64,000 nucleotides of DNA. It comes from Xiphydria camelus. Lineage: Eukaryota > Arthropoda > Insecta > Hymenoptera > Xiphydriidae. Of the stretch, positions 1-12,300 are shown piece after piece. Within the stretch, counting starts at the first letter, position 1. Every line of letters begins with the position of its first letter. The notes beneath the pieces are model-generated. The model was not told the DNA's origin. It did not search any database and worked only from the letters and a program-made list of their open reading frames with translations. The stretch spans positions 20,026,909-20,090,908 of the forward strand of contig OY783199.1 in the NCBI GenBank assembly GCA_963678675.1. The letters are read 5' to 3'. The position numbers and the translations under genes were made by a program.

Positions 1-607
1 GCTGATTTAATTGAATATACAATTTTTTCCCCCAGTGCATCAGTCTTTCCGTGTCTTTCGCGAGGCTCTCGTGTTTATACGTATCCCGACGAGAAGCCGC
101 GGGAATCGCGAAAAATAGCCGCTCCGCTCGTAAGCCACGTCGATGGGAGATCCGACAGCCTTCGTTTCTCGCACGCCGCGATGAAACGCTCCGCGCGTTC
201 ACGGAAGGGGGGATGATCGGGATCGCGACAGTGGGGGCGGGTGGGAAAGAGACAGTAAGGGTGGACTGGGGTTAGTTCGCTATCAGATCCCACGGCAGGA
301 CACGCGACTGAGCTAGCAGATCGTATCTCGGGGATGGAAGGAATTTTATGTCGTATAATGGACAGCGAGCGCACACGACATGGGACTGACTCGGACTCGC
401 CCGCCGGAGGCTTCGCACGAAAGCCCACGTGGGATATAAAAATCCTTGATGCACACATCGCGCGGCCGTTGGCAACGTTCCTCGAGGACGAATGTTTCCG
501 ATGGAAAAAGTCCTTGGAATTAATTGAAGTGGCTCGATGAAAAAATCGCTTCGATTTGATGCTAATTGATCTGTACGAATTTAGAATACCTAGTTTCCGT
601 TTAAGAT
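1..607. other. gene-free stretch, no feature recognised
   Basis: Mixed composition. Short overlapping open frames exist on both strands but none resembles a known protein. Probably intronic to prospero. Confidence 0.5.
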
Positions 608-773
608 GTGTCTTTTAGCATTGTTGGAAGTTGGAAAAATTGAGTCAAATTAGTAGACTCGTAATATCTCCATCTCCGCTTACTACAAGCCATTAATTAA
701 TTAAAATTTTAATTGGTCCTATTTAATTATCGCTTTTACGTGCCGCTGCCATGTGGTTTTTTTCATTAAAAGT
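608..773 (+). repeat. dispersed direct repeat, copy 1 of 2
   Basis: About 166 bp. It matches 13515-13680 over its whole length, with shared blocks such as tcttttagcattgttggaag, and cgtgccgct near the end. Both copies have the same length and orientation. No terminal inverted repeat is visible, so the type of element is unknown. Confidence 0.75.
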
Positions 774-1172
774 AGAACGCCCCTTAAGGAGTCCTTGGAG
801 TCGGTGAGGAATTCTGATTTTTAGCCTTTGGAGTCAGTTTCCATCCAGTTGCAAGAATCCCATGTAGTTCCTCATTTTCCAAGCAACGATATTTACGGAA
901 AATTATAGATTGGAAAATTTTTCTCACTATTTTTTCGGCAATTATCCACTCTAGCGTAGTGAAATAACTTTTTTCCAAAATCTACATGTCATACTGCGTT
1001 TTCGAAACTAGAATCGACTGAGGATACGACTTGAATTAATAAAAATGGTATCATAACAATGTGACCACCATCGCGTGTGCCGATTTGTCTGCTGGCAGTA
1101 ATTTTGTTGTCTTCTGATTTCGTTACCGTTTCATGGTGGTTATGAGTTTCGAAAATAATTTGGGCTTATTTA

Positions 1173-1300
1173 CACGGAGAAAAATAATTGACCGATTCAA
1201 GTAATCGTCGACATGAATAGTGTCAAGAACGTATTTAAGTCAAACATACTGCCATTGAATCAAATACGTGTTATTTGAATCCAGTGCAGATTTGTGTGAC
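1173..1300 (+). mobile_element. MITE fragment, CACGGAGAAAAA terminus
   Basis: Begins with TA then CACGGAGAAAAATAATTG. The next 60 bases match, in inverse orientation, the right end of the element at 7706-8092 (Gat-caagtaa-cGTCGA block). The right end is not clear. Confidence 0.5.
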
Positions 1301-1474
1301 TGCCGTAAAATCGATGAGATCCGCTCAAACAAGGTAAACGAATAAATAAACGGACGGGGGAAACTTGCGGTACTTTGACTCTTTCGTAGTGCTGTACCTA
1401 TATCCTGTGTTTATTTTAATACACGACAGTATAACGGGTTGCATATCGGTAGGTGCGTATATCCGCTATGGGTT

Positions 1475-1550
1475 CCTGTAATTTTATAATAGCAATGCCG
1501 ATAGCCAAGATCCAATCCAAATGAAACTATCGATTCGAGAAATATCGGTA
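1475..1550 (+). repeat. arm of a palindromic repeat (half copy)
   Basis: About 75 bp starting cctgtaatttta. It matches the arms of the palindrome at 15020-15116 and 15380-15489. It sits seven bases before a CAC-GAG MITE, the same neighbour as at 15489/15498. Confidence 0.5.
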
Positions 1551-1556
1551 ATCTCA

Positions 1557-1803
1557 CATTGAGAAAAATAACTTCTTCTAAATGACAAAGCGCATCTGGT
1601 TAAACGAGTCTAGTTAGTCTAACTAAAAGTAAGTTGAACCAAATATCAAGATATTCTAACTGCATGTCTAGTTATTCTATTGTAGTTAAGAAATGATCAG
1701 TTTAACCAAACACAGATGGAGAGAGAGGATCCATATTTCACCGAATTGTTTGGCGATGGTCTCCAGGATTTTGATTATATCGATCAAGTTATTTTTCTTA
1801 ATG
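1557..1803 (+). mobile_element. MITE, CAC-N-GAGAAAA group, 2-bp duplication CA
   Basis: Left end CATTGAGAAAAATAACTT, right end TTATTTTTCTTAATG, flanked on both sides by CA. The internal sequence is shared with 2708-2930 (inverse), 15498-15742, 37121-37343, 40002-40238, 46619-46909 and 52051-52215: aaacgcatctggttaaac, taactaaa tandem motifs, and gtctccaggattttg. Confidence 0.85.
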
Positions 1804-2707
1804 CATTAATGGTTAAAGTTCCAGATACTCCGATACAATCTCGATACTCGTTTGCATTTTTTCGAGTAAGTAATCAAGGAAATAAACGTCAGCGGTACTA
1901 TTTAGTTTGGATCTCGGCCGCTGGTATTAATACGAAGTTCCAAGAAATTACAGTGGACGGAATACACCAATCGATATGCAACCCGTTATACCGGCGCGTA
2001 TTAAAACAAACACGGGGTAGATAGGCGCGGGTGCGCACGTATAATAAACATAAGGCGAGACCACTAAAATTCCAGGAGTGCGTTTGAATAATTAAGTCAC
2101 CGTCGAATTTACACAGTCACGCTTTCGGCGCGGCGCCGTTTATCTCCGTCTCTCTCCCTCCCTCTTTATCTCTCTCGAATTCCTCGATAAGTCCACGCGC
2201 GAATAGCGAGAGGCGTGCCACTTTGGGGGGTGAGCGAACGCGGAGGACGGCGCAGCTCTTCGACGATCCTTCGTATTTTTTCGTTAATTTCTTCGTCGCG
2301 TCGTTACTCCACCCCGAGGAGAGGGGGAGCCGATTTCGACGTTAGATATCACCCCGTCCACGGATCCGCTCGTGGTATAGGGTGGGTAAGGTAATGACAT
2401 GGTAATTTTCTAAACACAAATTTCCTTTTCCCCGGCTTTATCGCCCCGGTCGACACGTGACCGTTCACCAGTTGCGTGTCGGTGGTTCGAGCTTTTTTTC
2501 TTCACGCGTTTCCACACTCCGACTTAATCCGCCTCCACCGCGCTCGACCCTGCTTCCTCGACGCGTTCCTTGGCGGAGAGCTTTCTTCGGAACTCGCCGC
2601 CTCGGTTGTAATCTCACATGGAGGCATATCTCGACAACCTGAGGATTTTTAATAACGGTGTTTTATCTGTTCGATACTTTCGAGTCGATTGATATCGAGC
2701 TTGCATA

Positions 2708-2930
2708 CACTGAGAAAAAAATTTGGTCAATTTAATCAAAATCTTGGAGGCGATGACTAAACTTTTTGGTGAATTATATGGATCCTTCATCTGTTTGGTT
2801 AAACTGACCACTTTTCTGTTAGAATAACTAAATACTTGGTTCAACTGACCAGTATTTTGAGTAGAATAACTAAACGCGCTTAACTAAGATATGTTTTTTT
2901 TTCATTTTAACCTAATTATTCTTCTCAATG
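2708..2930 (-). mobile_element. MITE, CAC-N-GAGAAAA group, 2-bp duplication TA
   Basis: CACTGAGAAAAAAATTTGG to TTATTCTTCTCAATG, flanked by TA on both sides. It has the same internal sequence as 1557-1803 in inverse orientation. Confidence 0.88.
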
Positions 2931-5679
2931 TATCTGTATCCCTTTTTTAATGTATCATAGAAGCACGCATTGTCATACAGAATTTTAACGAGGAGTGAAA
3001 TATTGGCTTCTAGTTGGATGAGATCCACACGTCCACTTGCTAATTCTCTGATGCGAGAAAATAATTATTTTTAATTTGAAGCAATAAATCCGTCGAAATT
3101 GAGGAAAAATTTATAGATTATACGCGCGGCAATGCTAGTGGTGTATTAATGTAAGAAGAATACGTTTCTGTTTGCCTTGGCAGTACTTACCTATTTGTAT
3201 TTTACCAGAACAAATAACTATTTCAACTATGTATATAGTCATTTCAGCAATGCGCATTATTCTTGTCACACTTGGTATTGCTGTATTACCTATACCGTCT
3301 AACTAACCCATAACTTAGCCTTAAAGTATAGCTAATCAGAGCTATACTAATTGCCGTGTGACCTAAACATTTCTCTCGGCGTATTCAGCGAGCAATAGTC
3401 AAACGAGAACACGTGTCTCGACGAAGAAAACTTCCTCTTCTCGCCGTACAACGTTAAAAATTGACTAAGACAGATACAAGTTAACCGTTTTCCCACGATT
3501 ATTTTCTCGTCCGCCAAGTTCGGCGTGCCTTCCCACCCCAGGCCCGCAGCGCGAGCGCACTCCAAACCGCGGCGCGGCTCTGAAAGAAAGCGTCCAATTA
3601 AAAGCGACGCAGTTTACCGAAATCTTGACTACAAACGGGCCGAGAGGCAATCTCCACACACGGCCCCGTGTGTTTTCTCCTCCTCGGCGCGCATGTTTTT
3701 AATCCCGCAAGATTGTATGCCTCGCACGACGGCGAGGGCCATTTAGCGAAAAGGCTAGACGCGCGGGCGCGCGCGTGTGTACGTACCTCCGCGGAGGCAC
3801 GCGAGGCGTACGCGCGAGTGTGCCTCCTTTCGCGCACATATGTATGCCGACCGCCCGCGCGCGCGCGCGCGCTCGGCGAGTAGCGCCCCGCGGTTTTTCC
3901 CTTATTGCGAGGAATAAGCTGCCGGGTCTCCCCCGCGCTGTGCAGCGCCGAGAGCGGGGGTGGAGAAAATTTGAGCCTTTTTTTTGAGGTAAGCGCGCTG
4001 CCGTGCGCCCCTCCCCCGACCCTCCGACGGCGACATACCTACGCGCTTAGGTACGCGCGTACGTAAGCAAACGAGCGCCATTCTTCGGGCATGTGAGCTT
4101 CCGGCGCCGTACCGGAAGGACGCGTAAGTGGCAGCGTTGTAATTATTGCGGTATCTCCCTCTCTCTCTCGCTTCCACCCTTCTCGTGGCTGACGCTGGTC
4201 CCCGTATCGCGCTCGCTCCCCAGCTCTCGGCCCGGAAATCTCATCGTTTACCGCGAGAGAAACGAGCGCGCACGGGGAACGATCTTCGAGATGCTTAAAT
4301 TCGAGCGTTTTCCTGTGCGACGTGAATGAGCGGTGCGCGACTGCACGCTATATACTGAGACTGACCGCAGTGAGAGAAGTGTTTGGGTCGCACGGCAATT
4401 AGTACAGCTCTGATAGCTATATTGAAGGCTAAACGGTAGGTTAACTAGACAGCTCAGGCAGAAAAGTTTTACATATTTTGCATATGATCCATATATGGAT
4501 TATACGTGATTTCTGTATTAACCATGTACGGATTATATATGAATTATAAATACACAGATTCAATAATTCAAACATGGTCATTATTTTTGTTTAATATATA
4601 CAGATCTACTTATGTCAGATTGTAAAACAATTTTGCATTAAACTTAATATAATTGGATTGACTAAGAAAGTTAATATAATTCGTTATGAAATTTATAAGA
4701 AATATTTCACAAGGAAACATATTAATTTTCATAATTACGTATATTTTACAAATAAGCTTATATAAAAGTATATTAAAAAAATACACATTTTCTCATGGTA
4801 TAGTTTATCTGGGTAGGAAATAGAAGACGGTGCTGCGTAATGAAAAATTGACTGAACGCAACAGCTTGTCATAAATATATCACTAATGCTTCCCGTATCA
4901 CATTTATCGCCGGCTCATCCGCCCCCAGTCTCTCTCTCTCACTCATGTAAATTCTATTTACGACGGAACTTGCCATAATAAGAGCGACGTCGCGAGAGCG
5001 CGGGGCTGAGAGTGGCGGAGAGGAAGAATCTTTTCGGAAGAAAATCGCAAAACGAACCAGCTGGATCCTTTGAGACAAAAGGACCTCGATTTCTCGCGGG
5101 GGTGAGAGGAAAAAAAGGGGTAGGCCAGCGTGTATCGCGCGCCGACTCGCGCTTCCACCGTTGGACTTTAATGAAAAGAAGAAACTTTGGTCTTTGACCG
5201 ACGCGGCCCGGCGCGCCTTACGCGCGCTCGCGCTCCTCTTAATTCCTCCTCGTCCTCGAAGGAGGGGAGGAAAGAAGGTCGGACCGTGACGACGGCGGCG
5301 CGCAGACCGGCCTCGATTCCTACAAAGGAGTCTCCCGCCCGGTACTTATGTATTACGCGCCTATACGAGATCTCGAGAAATTCGCGCCCGGCCCCTTAAT
5401 TAAAAACTCAGTGCACGGCACAATGGAGTGGCAACTCTTTGGGTGCCGGGCTCTGCTGACGGCGGCGGCCTTACGTACTCCGTATATAGGTGATGCCCGA
5501 GCTCGACCGTCGAGTCGGAAGCGCTCGCCTTGAGGAGGGCTCTCGGTCTACTTGGCGCGCGCTATTTTCTCCGGCGATTTTCAGCCGCGTCCGGGGAAGT
5601 TCGCGCACGGAATCGAACGCGGAAATCGTCCCACCGCGGATAAAAGTAAGCCTAGGGTTTCGGATGGTAAAACAGCCGC
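2931..5679. other. gene-free stretch: AT-rich, then CpG-rich, AT-rich, CpG-rich
   Basis: About 3500-4330 and 4960-5650 are strongly CpG-rich, with CGCG runs such as 3851-3872. About 4440-4860 is AT-rich and unremarkable. No exon was recognised. The CpG blocks could be regulatory but nothing specific supports this. Confidence 0.45.
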
Positions 5680-6105
5680 ATGGAGAAAATTGAATGGTAA
5701 TGATTATTATGCCATAATAGTAAGTAGATGACAGCTTCGATAAAATCGTATCGAATAATCTGCAGAATAGTAATCGAATCTATTACTATTCTGCATCACT
5801 ATTCGAGTGATAATCGTCGCTATGCTGCAGACTGTTCAATGCAATATTATCGGAGTTGTCATCCGCTTCCTATTCTAGAATAGTAATCGTTACTATTCAA
5901 TTTTCTCGGTGTTCGGCTTACTGTTGACCTACTCAGCCTATATAAGCTCCCATTTTGAACCTCAGCCGAATAATCTGCAGCCTAGTAATCATCAATATTC
6001 GAGTGATTACAATTACTATGCTGCAGATTATTTAACACAATATCGTCGAAGCTGTCACCTACTTACTATACCGGCATAATAATCATTACCATCAATTTTT
6101 TCCAT
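5680..6105. mobile_element. MITE with long inverted termini and internal palindromes
   Basis: The outer arms match over about 60 bp: GGTAATGATTATTATGCC then ..TAGTAAGTAG-TGACAGCTTCGA on the left, and the inverse complement at 6040-6105. Inside are further inverted and direct repeats around ATAATCTGCAG (5755, 5970, 6022) and an AATAGTAATCGTTACTATT palindrome near 5879. Confidence 0.75.
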
Positions 6106-6308
6106 TACATAAATTCCCTCCTTTTCCCCGTTCGAATTCTATGATACTCCGAATCACACCGTGTAAATGAAACAGCAGCATTTCAGATGCGAACCACGAA
6201 TCCCAAGAGAAATCGCAGATAAGAAAATATACCTTTGACGCGCGCGCGAGACACACGCCACGAGGAACGCAAGATATTTTGCGCGGTTTCTCTCCGCTTC
6301 CCTGTACC

Positions 6309-6311
<3 letters not shown>

Positions 6312-6354
<43 letters not shown>
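6312..6354 (+). repeat. (GA)n microsatellite
   Basis: Near-perfect GA run with one interruption. Confidence 0.97.
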
Positions 6355-6643
6355 CTCCGGAAAATCTAGGGAGGCTCGCAGCGGCGGGGATGACGCACCC
6401 TGAAACCGAACGAGCCTACCCGCGGCGCAGTGGTTGTGCGCGTAAACGGCAGTCACTTAATTAAAAATTACTTAATTACGTTCTTGGTACTAATTAGTGG
6501 CGCTTGGCTCTCTCTTGCCCGTGTACCTCGGCTGCCTAGGCGGTGCCCCCTTCCACCGGAACCCTCCTCCCCCCCGAGCACCGACCCTCCTCTCTCCTAC
6601 GCCACGCTCGCGCTAACCCCGCGCACCCCTGTCTTCGCTGCAT

Positions 6644-6649
<6 letters not shown>

Positions 6650-6678
<29 letters not shown>
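6650..6678 (+). repeat. (CT)n microsatellite
   Basis: Uninterrupted CT run after a C-rich lead. Confidence 0.97.
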
Positions 6679-6679
<1 letters not shown>

Positions 6680-7705
6680 ATCGAGGGAAAGAAAAGAAAC
6701 CGCCGTCACGAGTGGCTCACCCCCGCGAAAAAGGAAAAGTTTCCCGTAAATATTATCGTTATTAAATTGAAGCGCGCGCTTCCGCGTCCGGTTGCACCGG
6801 AACTGTGGAAAAACTACTTTTTCAAAGACGCGCCGGGGGATCGTTACTCGCGAGCGCGCCGGTCGTCGGAGGGTACGGCTTCTCGCGCGAGAGGGTTGCG
6901 AAAATTCGGTTACAGAGGCGCGACGTCGCGCGTCGATCGCTCACGATCGAAAGAGTTCGACAGACTCGCCAGCAGTGTGCCGCGGGGCGGCCCGCGACAC
7001 CACCTCCCGCGAGGGGCTGCGCGCGGCGCGGCTCCGCTCCTTTTCTAATTTTTGATAACGAACACAAGTACGAGAAACACGACGGATATTGGCTGGGCGC
7101 GGCAGACAATGCGGTGGCCGCAGGGCTATCGCGGGGGGAACAACGTAGAAGGAGAGCGAGACGAGGGGGTGGAAAGCTCCGTGGGGGCGAGGAACGGGGG
7201 GAGGGATGGGATGGGACTTTATAGGGGATGTAAGCATCGCCACTGCAAGGCTAATCCGGCGCTATGAGCCGCTACTTGCAGCGCGGATACGGTACACCCT
7301 CCGCCAAAGATTTCGTCGTCCGCGCGCCCGCGCGCGATTGCGTTTCTCGGAATTATCGATATATATCGCGAGCCAGCGATTTTCGCCGTGTCACCGACGC
7401 GTACTCCGCTTTTCGCCGAGCGCCGTGGCGAAGTACCTATAAGCGCGCGCGTGCGCCGTTATCCCGTCGCGATTTAATTGCGTTGTCATTCGCGCCGGGG
7501 GAAAAAATTACGATCGAGTTAACTCGTTAAAGAGTAACCGACGCTGATCTCTTTAGTGAACGAGACTAGACGAGGAAGAGGCTGCATTTTTCGGGGGAGG
7601 GGGAACTGCAGGATTGCAGGTGTCAGGAGAGGTGGTATGGGGAGGGTTTAGATTAGCTCTTCGGGGTTGAAATAGATGTACCTACACTTTTTATTTTCCA
7701 GTGTA

Positions 7706-8092
7706 CACTGAGAGAAATTTTTAAGACGAATTACCGATTGTTCTTGATGAAAAATGTGGTAAATATTATTATCAAATCATTGAATTACAGTATAATCGAA
7801 TCCTCAGCTTTAATAAACCTAATTAAACATTCCTTTGCGTGTTTAATTCGAAGCTGTACATTCGATATGGTGTTCTAATCAAAATATTGGTCAGTTGAAT
7901 TAAATATTTAGTTATTCTAACTAAACGTTTAGATACTCCAACCAAGCATATTGGCCTTGAATCAAATACGTGTCTTTCGAATCAAGTGAAATTTCGTTGA
8001 ATTCAATAAACATACACTTGCCTTGAATAAATAAATTCTTGGCATTATTCACATCGACGGTTACTTGGATCGGCAAATTATTTTCCTCACTG
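7706..8092 (+). mobile_element. composite MITE, CACTGAGAGAAA terminus
   Basis: Left end TA then CACTGAGAGAAATTTTTAAG. The right end, ATTATTTTCCTCACTG, is degenerate. The centre carries the taactaaac-type tandem motifs of the 1557-1803 subfamily. The right 100 bases match the inverse of 1173-1270. Probably a rearranged or chimeric copy. Confidence 0.55.
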
Positions 8093-8989
8093 AATGTCGA
8101 AGCAGCCTCGTTGCACGTTATACATAGATCCTCTCCTAAAATGGAACGTCGGTGAGTCGGTGCGTTCTAATATCCAGCCGTAACGAAGAAATAAAAAATG
8201 AGTTGCCCGGGAGAGCGCGCGGTAACCACGGGCAGTAATGCAATCCATTATGCCACTCCCCCCTCTCGCTAACAACTCTCCCCGGCCTTCCGAGCCTTGG
8301 CCTCCCTCCCTCACATTTTTATCCCCGTTAGGAGAATCTCTCTCTCCCTCTCGCGCGCACGTACGTCGCGCGTACACCTATGCGCACGACGTACATACGT
8401 GCACGTGCGTTCAGCGCGCATCGGTCGGCCGGCTCTGCGAAAAATGTAAAATGATAATGTCCCAGTGTCCCGCCCTAATCGGCTTTGTATCCGTGCCGGG
8501 GAATGGGGGAGGACTGGGGGTGCAAACCAGCCCCCTTCCACCCGCGCACCGACTCACGGAGGATTTAATTTGCATCCACCGGCGAGAGAAACGTGGAAAA
8601 CAGTTTATCAAAAAAGTTGCCGCGAGCAGACTGGCGCGTCCGCCAGTTCACGGGAGAATAGTATTGACCCTCGCGTCATCCGGCGAGATCACGATCGATG
8701 AGTCTGTTCCACTTCGTACGGGAACTTTATATAATTTGCTTCGAATTTTGGAATCGTCAAGGTTCCCTTCCTCTCTAATTCCGGAACACGAAAAAAAATA
8801 TGCTCAAAGATGGAGTAGGTACTTAATAAATTCCCATCTTTCATTAACTCTGTGCTATACCTATATCGCTCTCGAGGACAATTTCTACTGTGTGGAAATA
8901 TTACTAATTACTCCATTTATTGAGTACTTTCTACAAAATCCTTTTCGCCGTGAAGAATCCTGAGCTATTAGAGATCGAGTTATTCGGTC
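8093..8989. other. gene-free stretch, CpG-rich then AT-rich
   Basis: A 241-codon open frame (8238-8963, +) crosses both compositional halves but shows no domain and no conserved motif. Treated as chance. Confidence 0.45.
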
Positions 8990-9335
8990 TCCTCATAAAA
9001 GAAATGTTCATATTTTTTAATTCAATTTGTAATCTATATACATATTAGTACCACTCGAAAAAGTTGTCAGAAAAAATAATTATTCGCAAAGTTAAAGCGC
9101 ATTTCTCTCTACAGTCTTGCGACGTCATCGAATTGCAAAAAAGACGCACTTATGCCAAGTAACGATAGAGAGAGAGAAACTTACAACACAATGACATATG
9201 TAGCTGCATTTAAAAATGTCATTTTCCAGCTCAAATAAGGCCGAAAATGAAAAATAAAAAAATACGGGTCAAACAATGTTGTCTAAATATTTTGAATCTG
9301 CAATAAAACAAAGTTTTGAGGAAACCGAATCGAAT
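8990..9335 (+). repeat. interspersed repeat family Q, copy 1 of 4
   Basis: About 345 bp. Shared blocks with 34375-34725, 58820-59385 and 63370-63842: ttcatattttttaattcaat, agaaaaaataattattcgca, gcgacgtcatcgaa, aagacgcacttatgccaag, gtcattttccagctcaaa, ggccgaaaatgaaaaa, and a final aggaaaccgaatcg. No terminal inverted repeat is visible. Confidence 0.8.
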
Positions 9336-10561
9336 TGAGAGGGTGATGTACGATTATCATCATTGCATATCAACGCAAAACTTAAAAAAATCTTTCATCG
9401 CAACAATTATCCAGCCAACAGAGATTTTTTTTCGACTCACCGAAGGAATTTCGTCAAATCGATCATTCCTTGACGCTCCTCGCGATAGTTTCAAGCGTCA
9501 GCGCGACGCGATCGGCTTCCGGCCTTCGCGAAGACGCGCGTCGTCGGTCGACAAATCGTCGCGAAATTACCGGCGTTTCAGTCAACATCAACCCCGTCTC
9601 TCGCGAGACCGCGACCCGCTCGACCGGACGGCGACTCCGAATTGATTTCGTTTAGATCCCCCCACCCTGCAGTGCTCCGAGTGCCGCGCCGCTCCCCCCA
9701 CCGCTTTCTCTCCGTCTCTCTGTTTCCCTCGCTCTTCGGATCTCATCCGAGTCTCTCGCGCGTTTCGGTACAGACGGGATAAAATACAAAATGCAAAGTA
9801 CCCGCACCCCTGCCGCACCTTCCCTCTCTCGTGCCGCGGTCACCGCGCGTCCAGCGGCCGCCGCGCCGCTCCGCAAATTATGAAAGACCGCCGACGCATC
9901 CAGCGGGCCCGGCTCCAGCGCGCTGAGGGAATTGAGTTTTCAAAATTGGACGGCCAACGCCTCCCGCCGGCGCGATGAATTTTAATTCGTGACGCCGAGG
10001 CGCGCGCGCGCGGGCGGTTAAATCGTCGCGCGAATAAGCGCAAGAGTCTCCCGCGCGACTTTTGCGCGAGGGCGAAAAACTGCCTGCCGATTTTTTCGAC
10101 GACTCGCCGGGAAAACGCGCGACCCGACTGGGAAGAGAAGGGAGGGCGAACGGGGAAGTGTCACGGGATTTTTGCGAACCGGTGGCGGCGGCGCGTTTCA
10201 ACGTTTTTGTCAGTAAAGCGATATCGGGCAAATTGCATCTGTCCTTTGCACCGTGACGTGATTACGCTCCGGATCAAACGGCCCCGTCGCGACGCAATCC
10301 TCCCCGTTTCGGCGTTTATTAAACCCTTTACGCTGTCTACCTTCTCCGACTGCCTCGAAGCTTTTCGAGGCTTCGCTCGCGTTACGATGCACTGTTAAGT
10401 TTCGTTTGAAAATTCATATGAAAATAGCTGAAACAATCGCGAACGGCATTTTTCAATAAAATATCAGACAAAACAATAAGTGGTCGTGTCTATGATGTTC
10501 TTTTGTATTGAGGTTTAATCAAAAAAATGAATATTGAGACAGTATAATTAGGGCATTCACA
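9336..10561. other. gene-free, CpG-rich block
   Basis: 9470-10400 is very CpG-rich with multiple overlapping frames on both strands, typical of GC-rich non-coding DNA. No exon was recognised. Confidence 0.45.
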
Positions 10562-10945
10562 TAACTGGTGGAATAAAAATAAGAATAAACATAAGAGTAA
10601 GAATAAACATTATTCCGTAGAGCCATCTAATGGCTCAAGCATCCTTACCATTATTCGCATCATAATACCATCCCAACCTGGAAATTTCTAAAAGAAATTT
10701 AAATTCAAGAAAATTAAACAAAAACTGCATCATTACCAACACAGGAGCTTGAACTGCATTCGAAATTGCAAGCATTAGAGGTACCTGATTCATTTTCTTG
10801 TGTTCAAATCTCTTTCAGAAATTTCCAGGTTGTGACGGTATTGGGAACAATGATAAGAAAGCTTGAGCCATTGAGTCATTAGATGTCTACGGAACAATTC
10901 TTATTCTTATGTTTATTCTTATTCTCTTATGTTCTTTACCAGTTG
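10562..10945. mobile_element. foldback MITE with ~170 bp inverted arms
   Basis: The left arm runs AACTGGT, a GAATAA-rich stretch, TTCCGTAGA, ATGGCTCAAGC and ACCTGGAAATTTCT. The inverse complement runs from about 10808 to 10945. The following 10946-10992 (ggaatcttattgcttatttc .. cctttcattgcatg) resembles the end of the 140 bp element at 59752-59891, so the two may be related. Confidence 0.75.
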
Positions 10946-12170
10946 GAATCTTATTGCTTATTTCTTAATCCCCTTATTCCTTTCATTGCATGATAGGCTT
11001 TATTCTTCCAATTGTGTAGAGACCCTAAATTCAGGATCTTTCGATTCTTAAGATTCACACCATTTTTAACAATGTACGAAATTATACTCTTAATTTTGAA
11101 CGACGCACATTTATCTTAATTCCAAGTAATAATTTCGTAATATTTTTCAATCATTTCTTAACTTTAAAATACAAGTTTATAGAAATCTACGATCCATGAC
11201 ATGCTTTCCTAAACTTCGAAGGAAGATATACGATATTCAAGACACGTTTGAGTTTAATAAAAACTTCAGCAGTTTCCTGAAGTTTAAGAAAAACCTTTTT
11301 AACGGTGTATCGCCACGTTCGCCTGTATAAAGCTCAGAAGATTCAACGAGAAAGAGCTTCTTTTTTTTCTTGGTATACACCTACTCCTCGACGTTCCATC
11401 GGCCGATCCGAAGTAGCCGTCTGTCCATTCGTCGCGTTGCACTTTCAATTTGGCGCATCTCCAGCGACGCGACCACGTCTTCGAGACGCCGAACGAGGCC
11501 AAAGCTTATGGAGGCCCGCGACGATCCTCGCTCCGAAATCCCCGCTTTTCAAAGCTGGACAACACGATACGCCTACGTCGCGCGCGCCCGTGTGTGTGTG
11601 TTCCTACTCCGTTATGGCGTCGTATGTAAATCGCCCATATGTCAAGTCGACTCCCAAGTATATGCTAGAAGCAGCAGTGTTGATCATGCGGGTAACGGAG
11701 CAAGAGAGAGAGAGAGAGAGTGCGTCTATCTTACGCACTATACGGGCGATAAGTAGGCCGTCGAAATTCATTGTCGCACAAGGAGATTAACCCTGCGACA
11801 CCGAAATGCGCGCGTGCGTCCGTTACGCGTAATTACGCGTGGCTTTATCGGCGAGCAGAGGTGCTCGAAAGTTCTTCATATGTTGTTCGACTTTTTCATT
11901 GGCTTATCCGTGTACCTTGTTACGACATTTAACACTAAACCTAATGGAAGTAGTCAATTTTACCGGTATTTTATTCAGAGCGCCATTCAACTTCTATTAT
12001 CTCGTAGTCCATGGGGTTTTCTCGAAATTGATACAATACTGTTTTATATTATAGAATATAGCTCGGGCTACAAAAAAGAGGGCTAAAAGTCTATAGATAA
12101 CGAGATAATCACCCGCCGGAGCGACCGTTCGGTAATCTAATGTTAACGAAGTGCCCGTCCACTTTTAATC
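10946..12170. other. gene-free stretch
   Basis: AT-rich to 11280, then mixed. A short (GA)n lies at 11702-11721. No exon was recognised. Confidence 0.45.
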
Positions 12171-12300
12171 ACGATTATCTCGCCTCCCGCGAACTTTACG
12201 TCGACCTCGATAAGAAACTTTTTTGTAGCCGAAAGTACCATCTTGAAAAAAGTATTCCACCTACTCCGGCCAAAAGTTCACTAATAACGAGTTTATCGCG
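12171..12300. repeat. palindromic element family R, copy 1
   Basis: Imperfect hairpin: cgattatctcg..gaacttt on the left, aaaagttca..aacgagtttatcgcg on the right, with a-cttttttg / cttgaaaaaagta inside. The same arms occur at 41202-41340 and 58872-59080. Confidence 0.7.

Larger units (their letters stand above)
6106..7705. other. gene-free CpG-rich block with GA and CT microsatellites
   Basis: Holds (GA)n at 6312-6354 and (CT)n at 6650-6678. Open frames on both strands are by-products of the GC richness and the microsatellites. No domain was recognised. Confidence 0.5.

Noticed and set aside
1716..2024. 102-codon open frame starting in a MITE
   Set aside because: The first 30 codons are MITE sequence shared with other copies in other frames, so it is not a gene.
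8238..8963. 241-codon open frame on the + strand
   Set aside because: It spans a sharp composition change and has no domain; likely chance.
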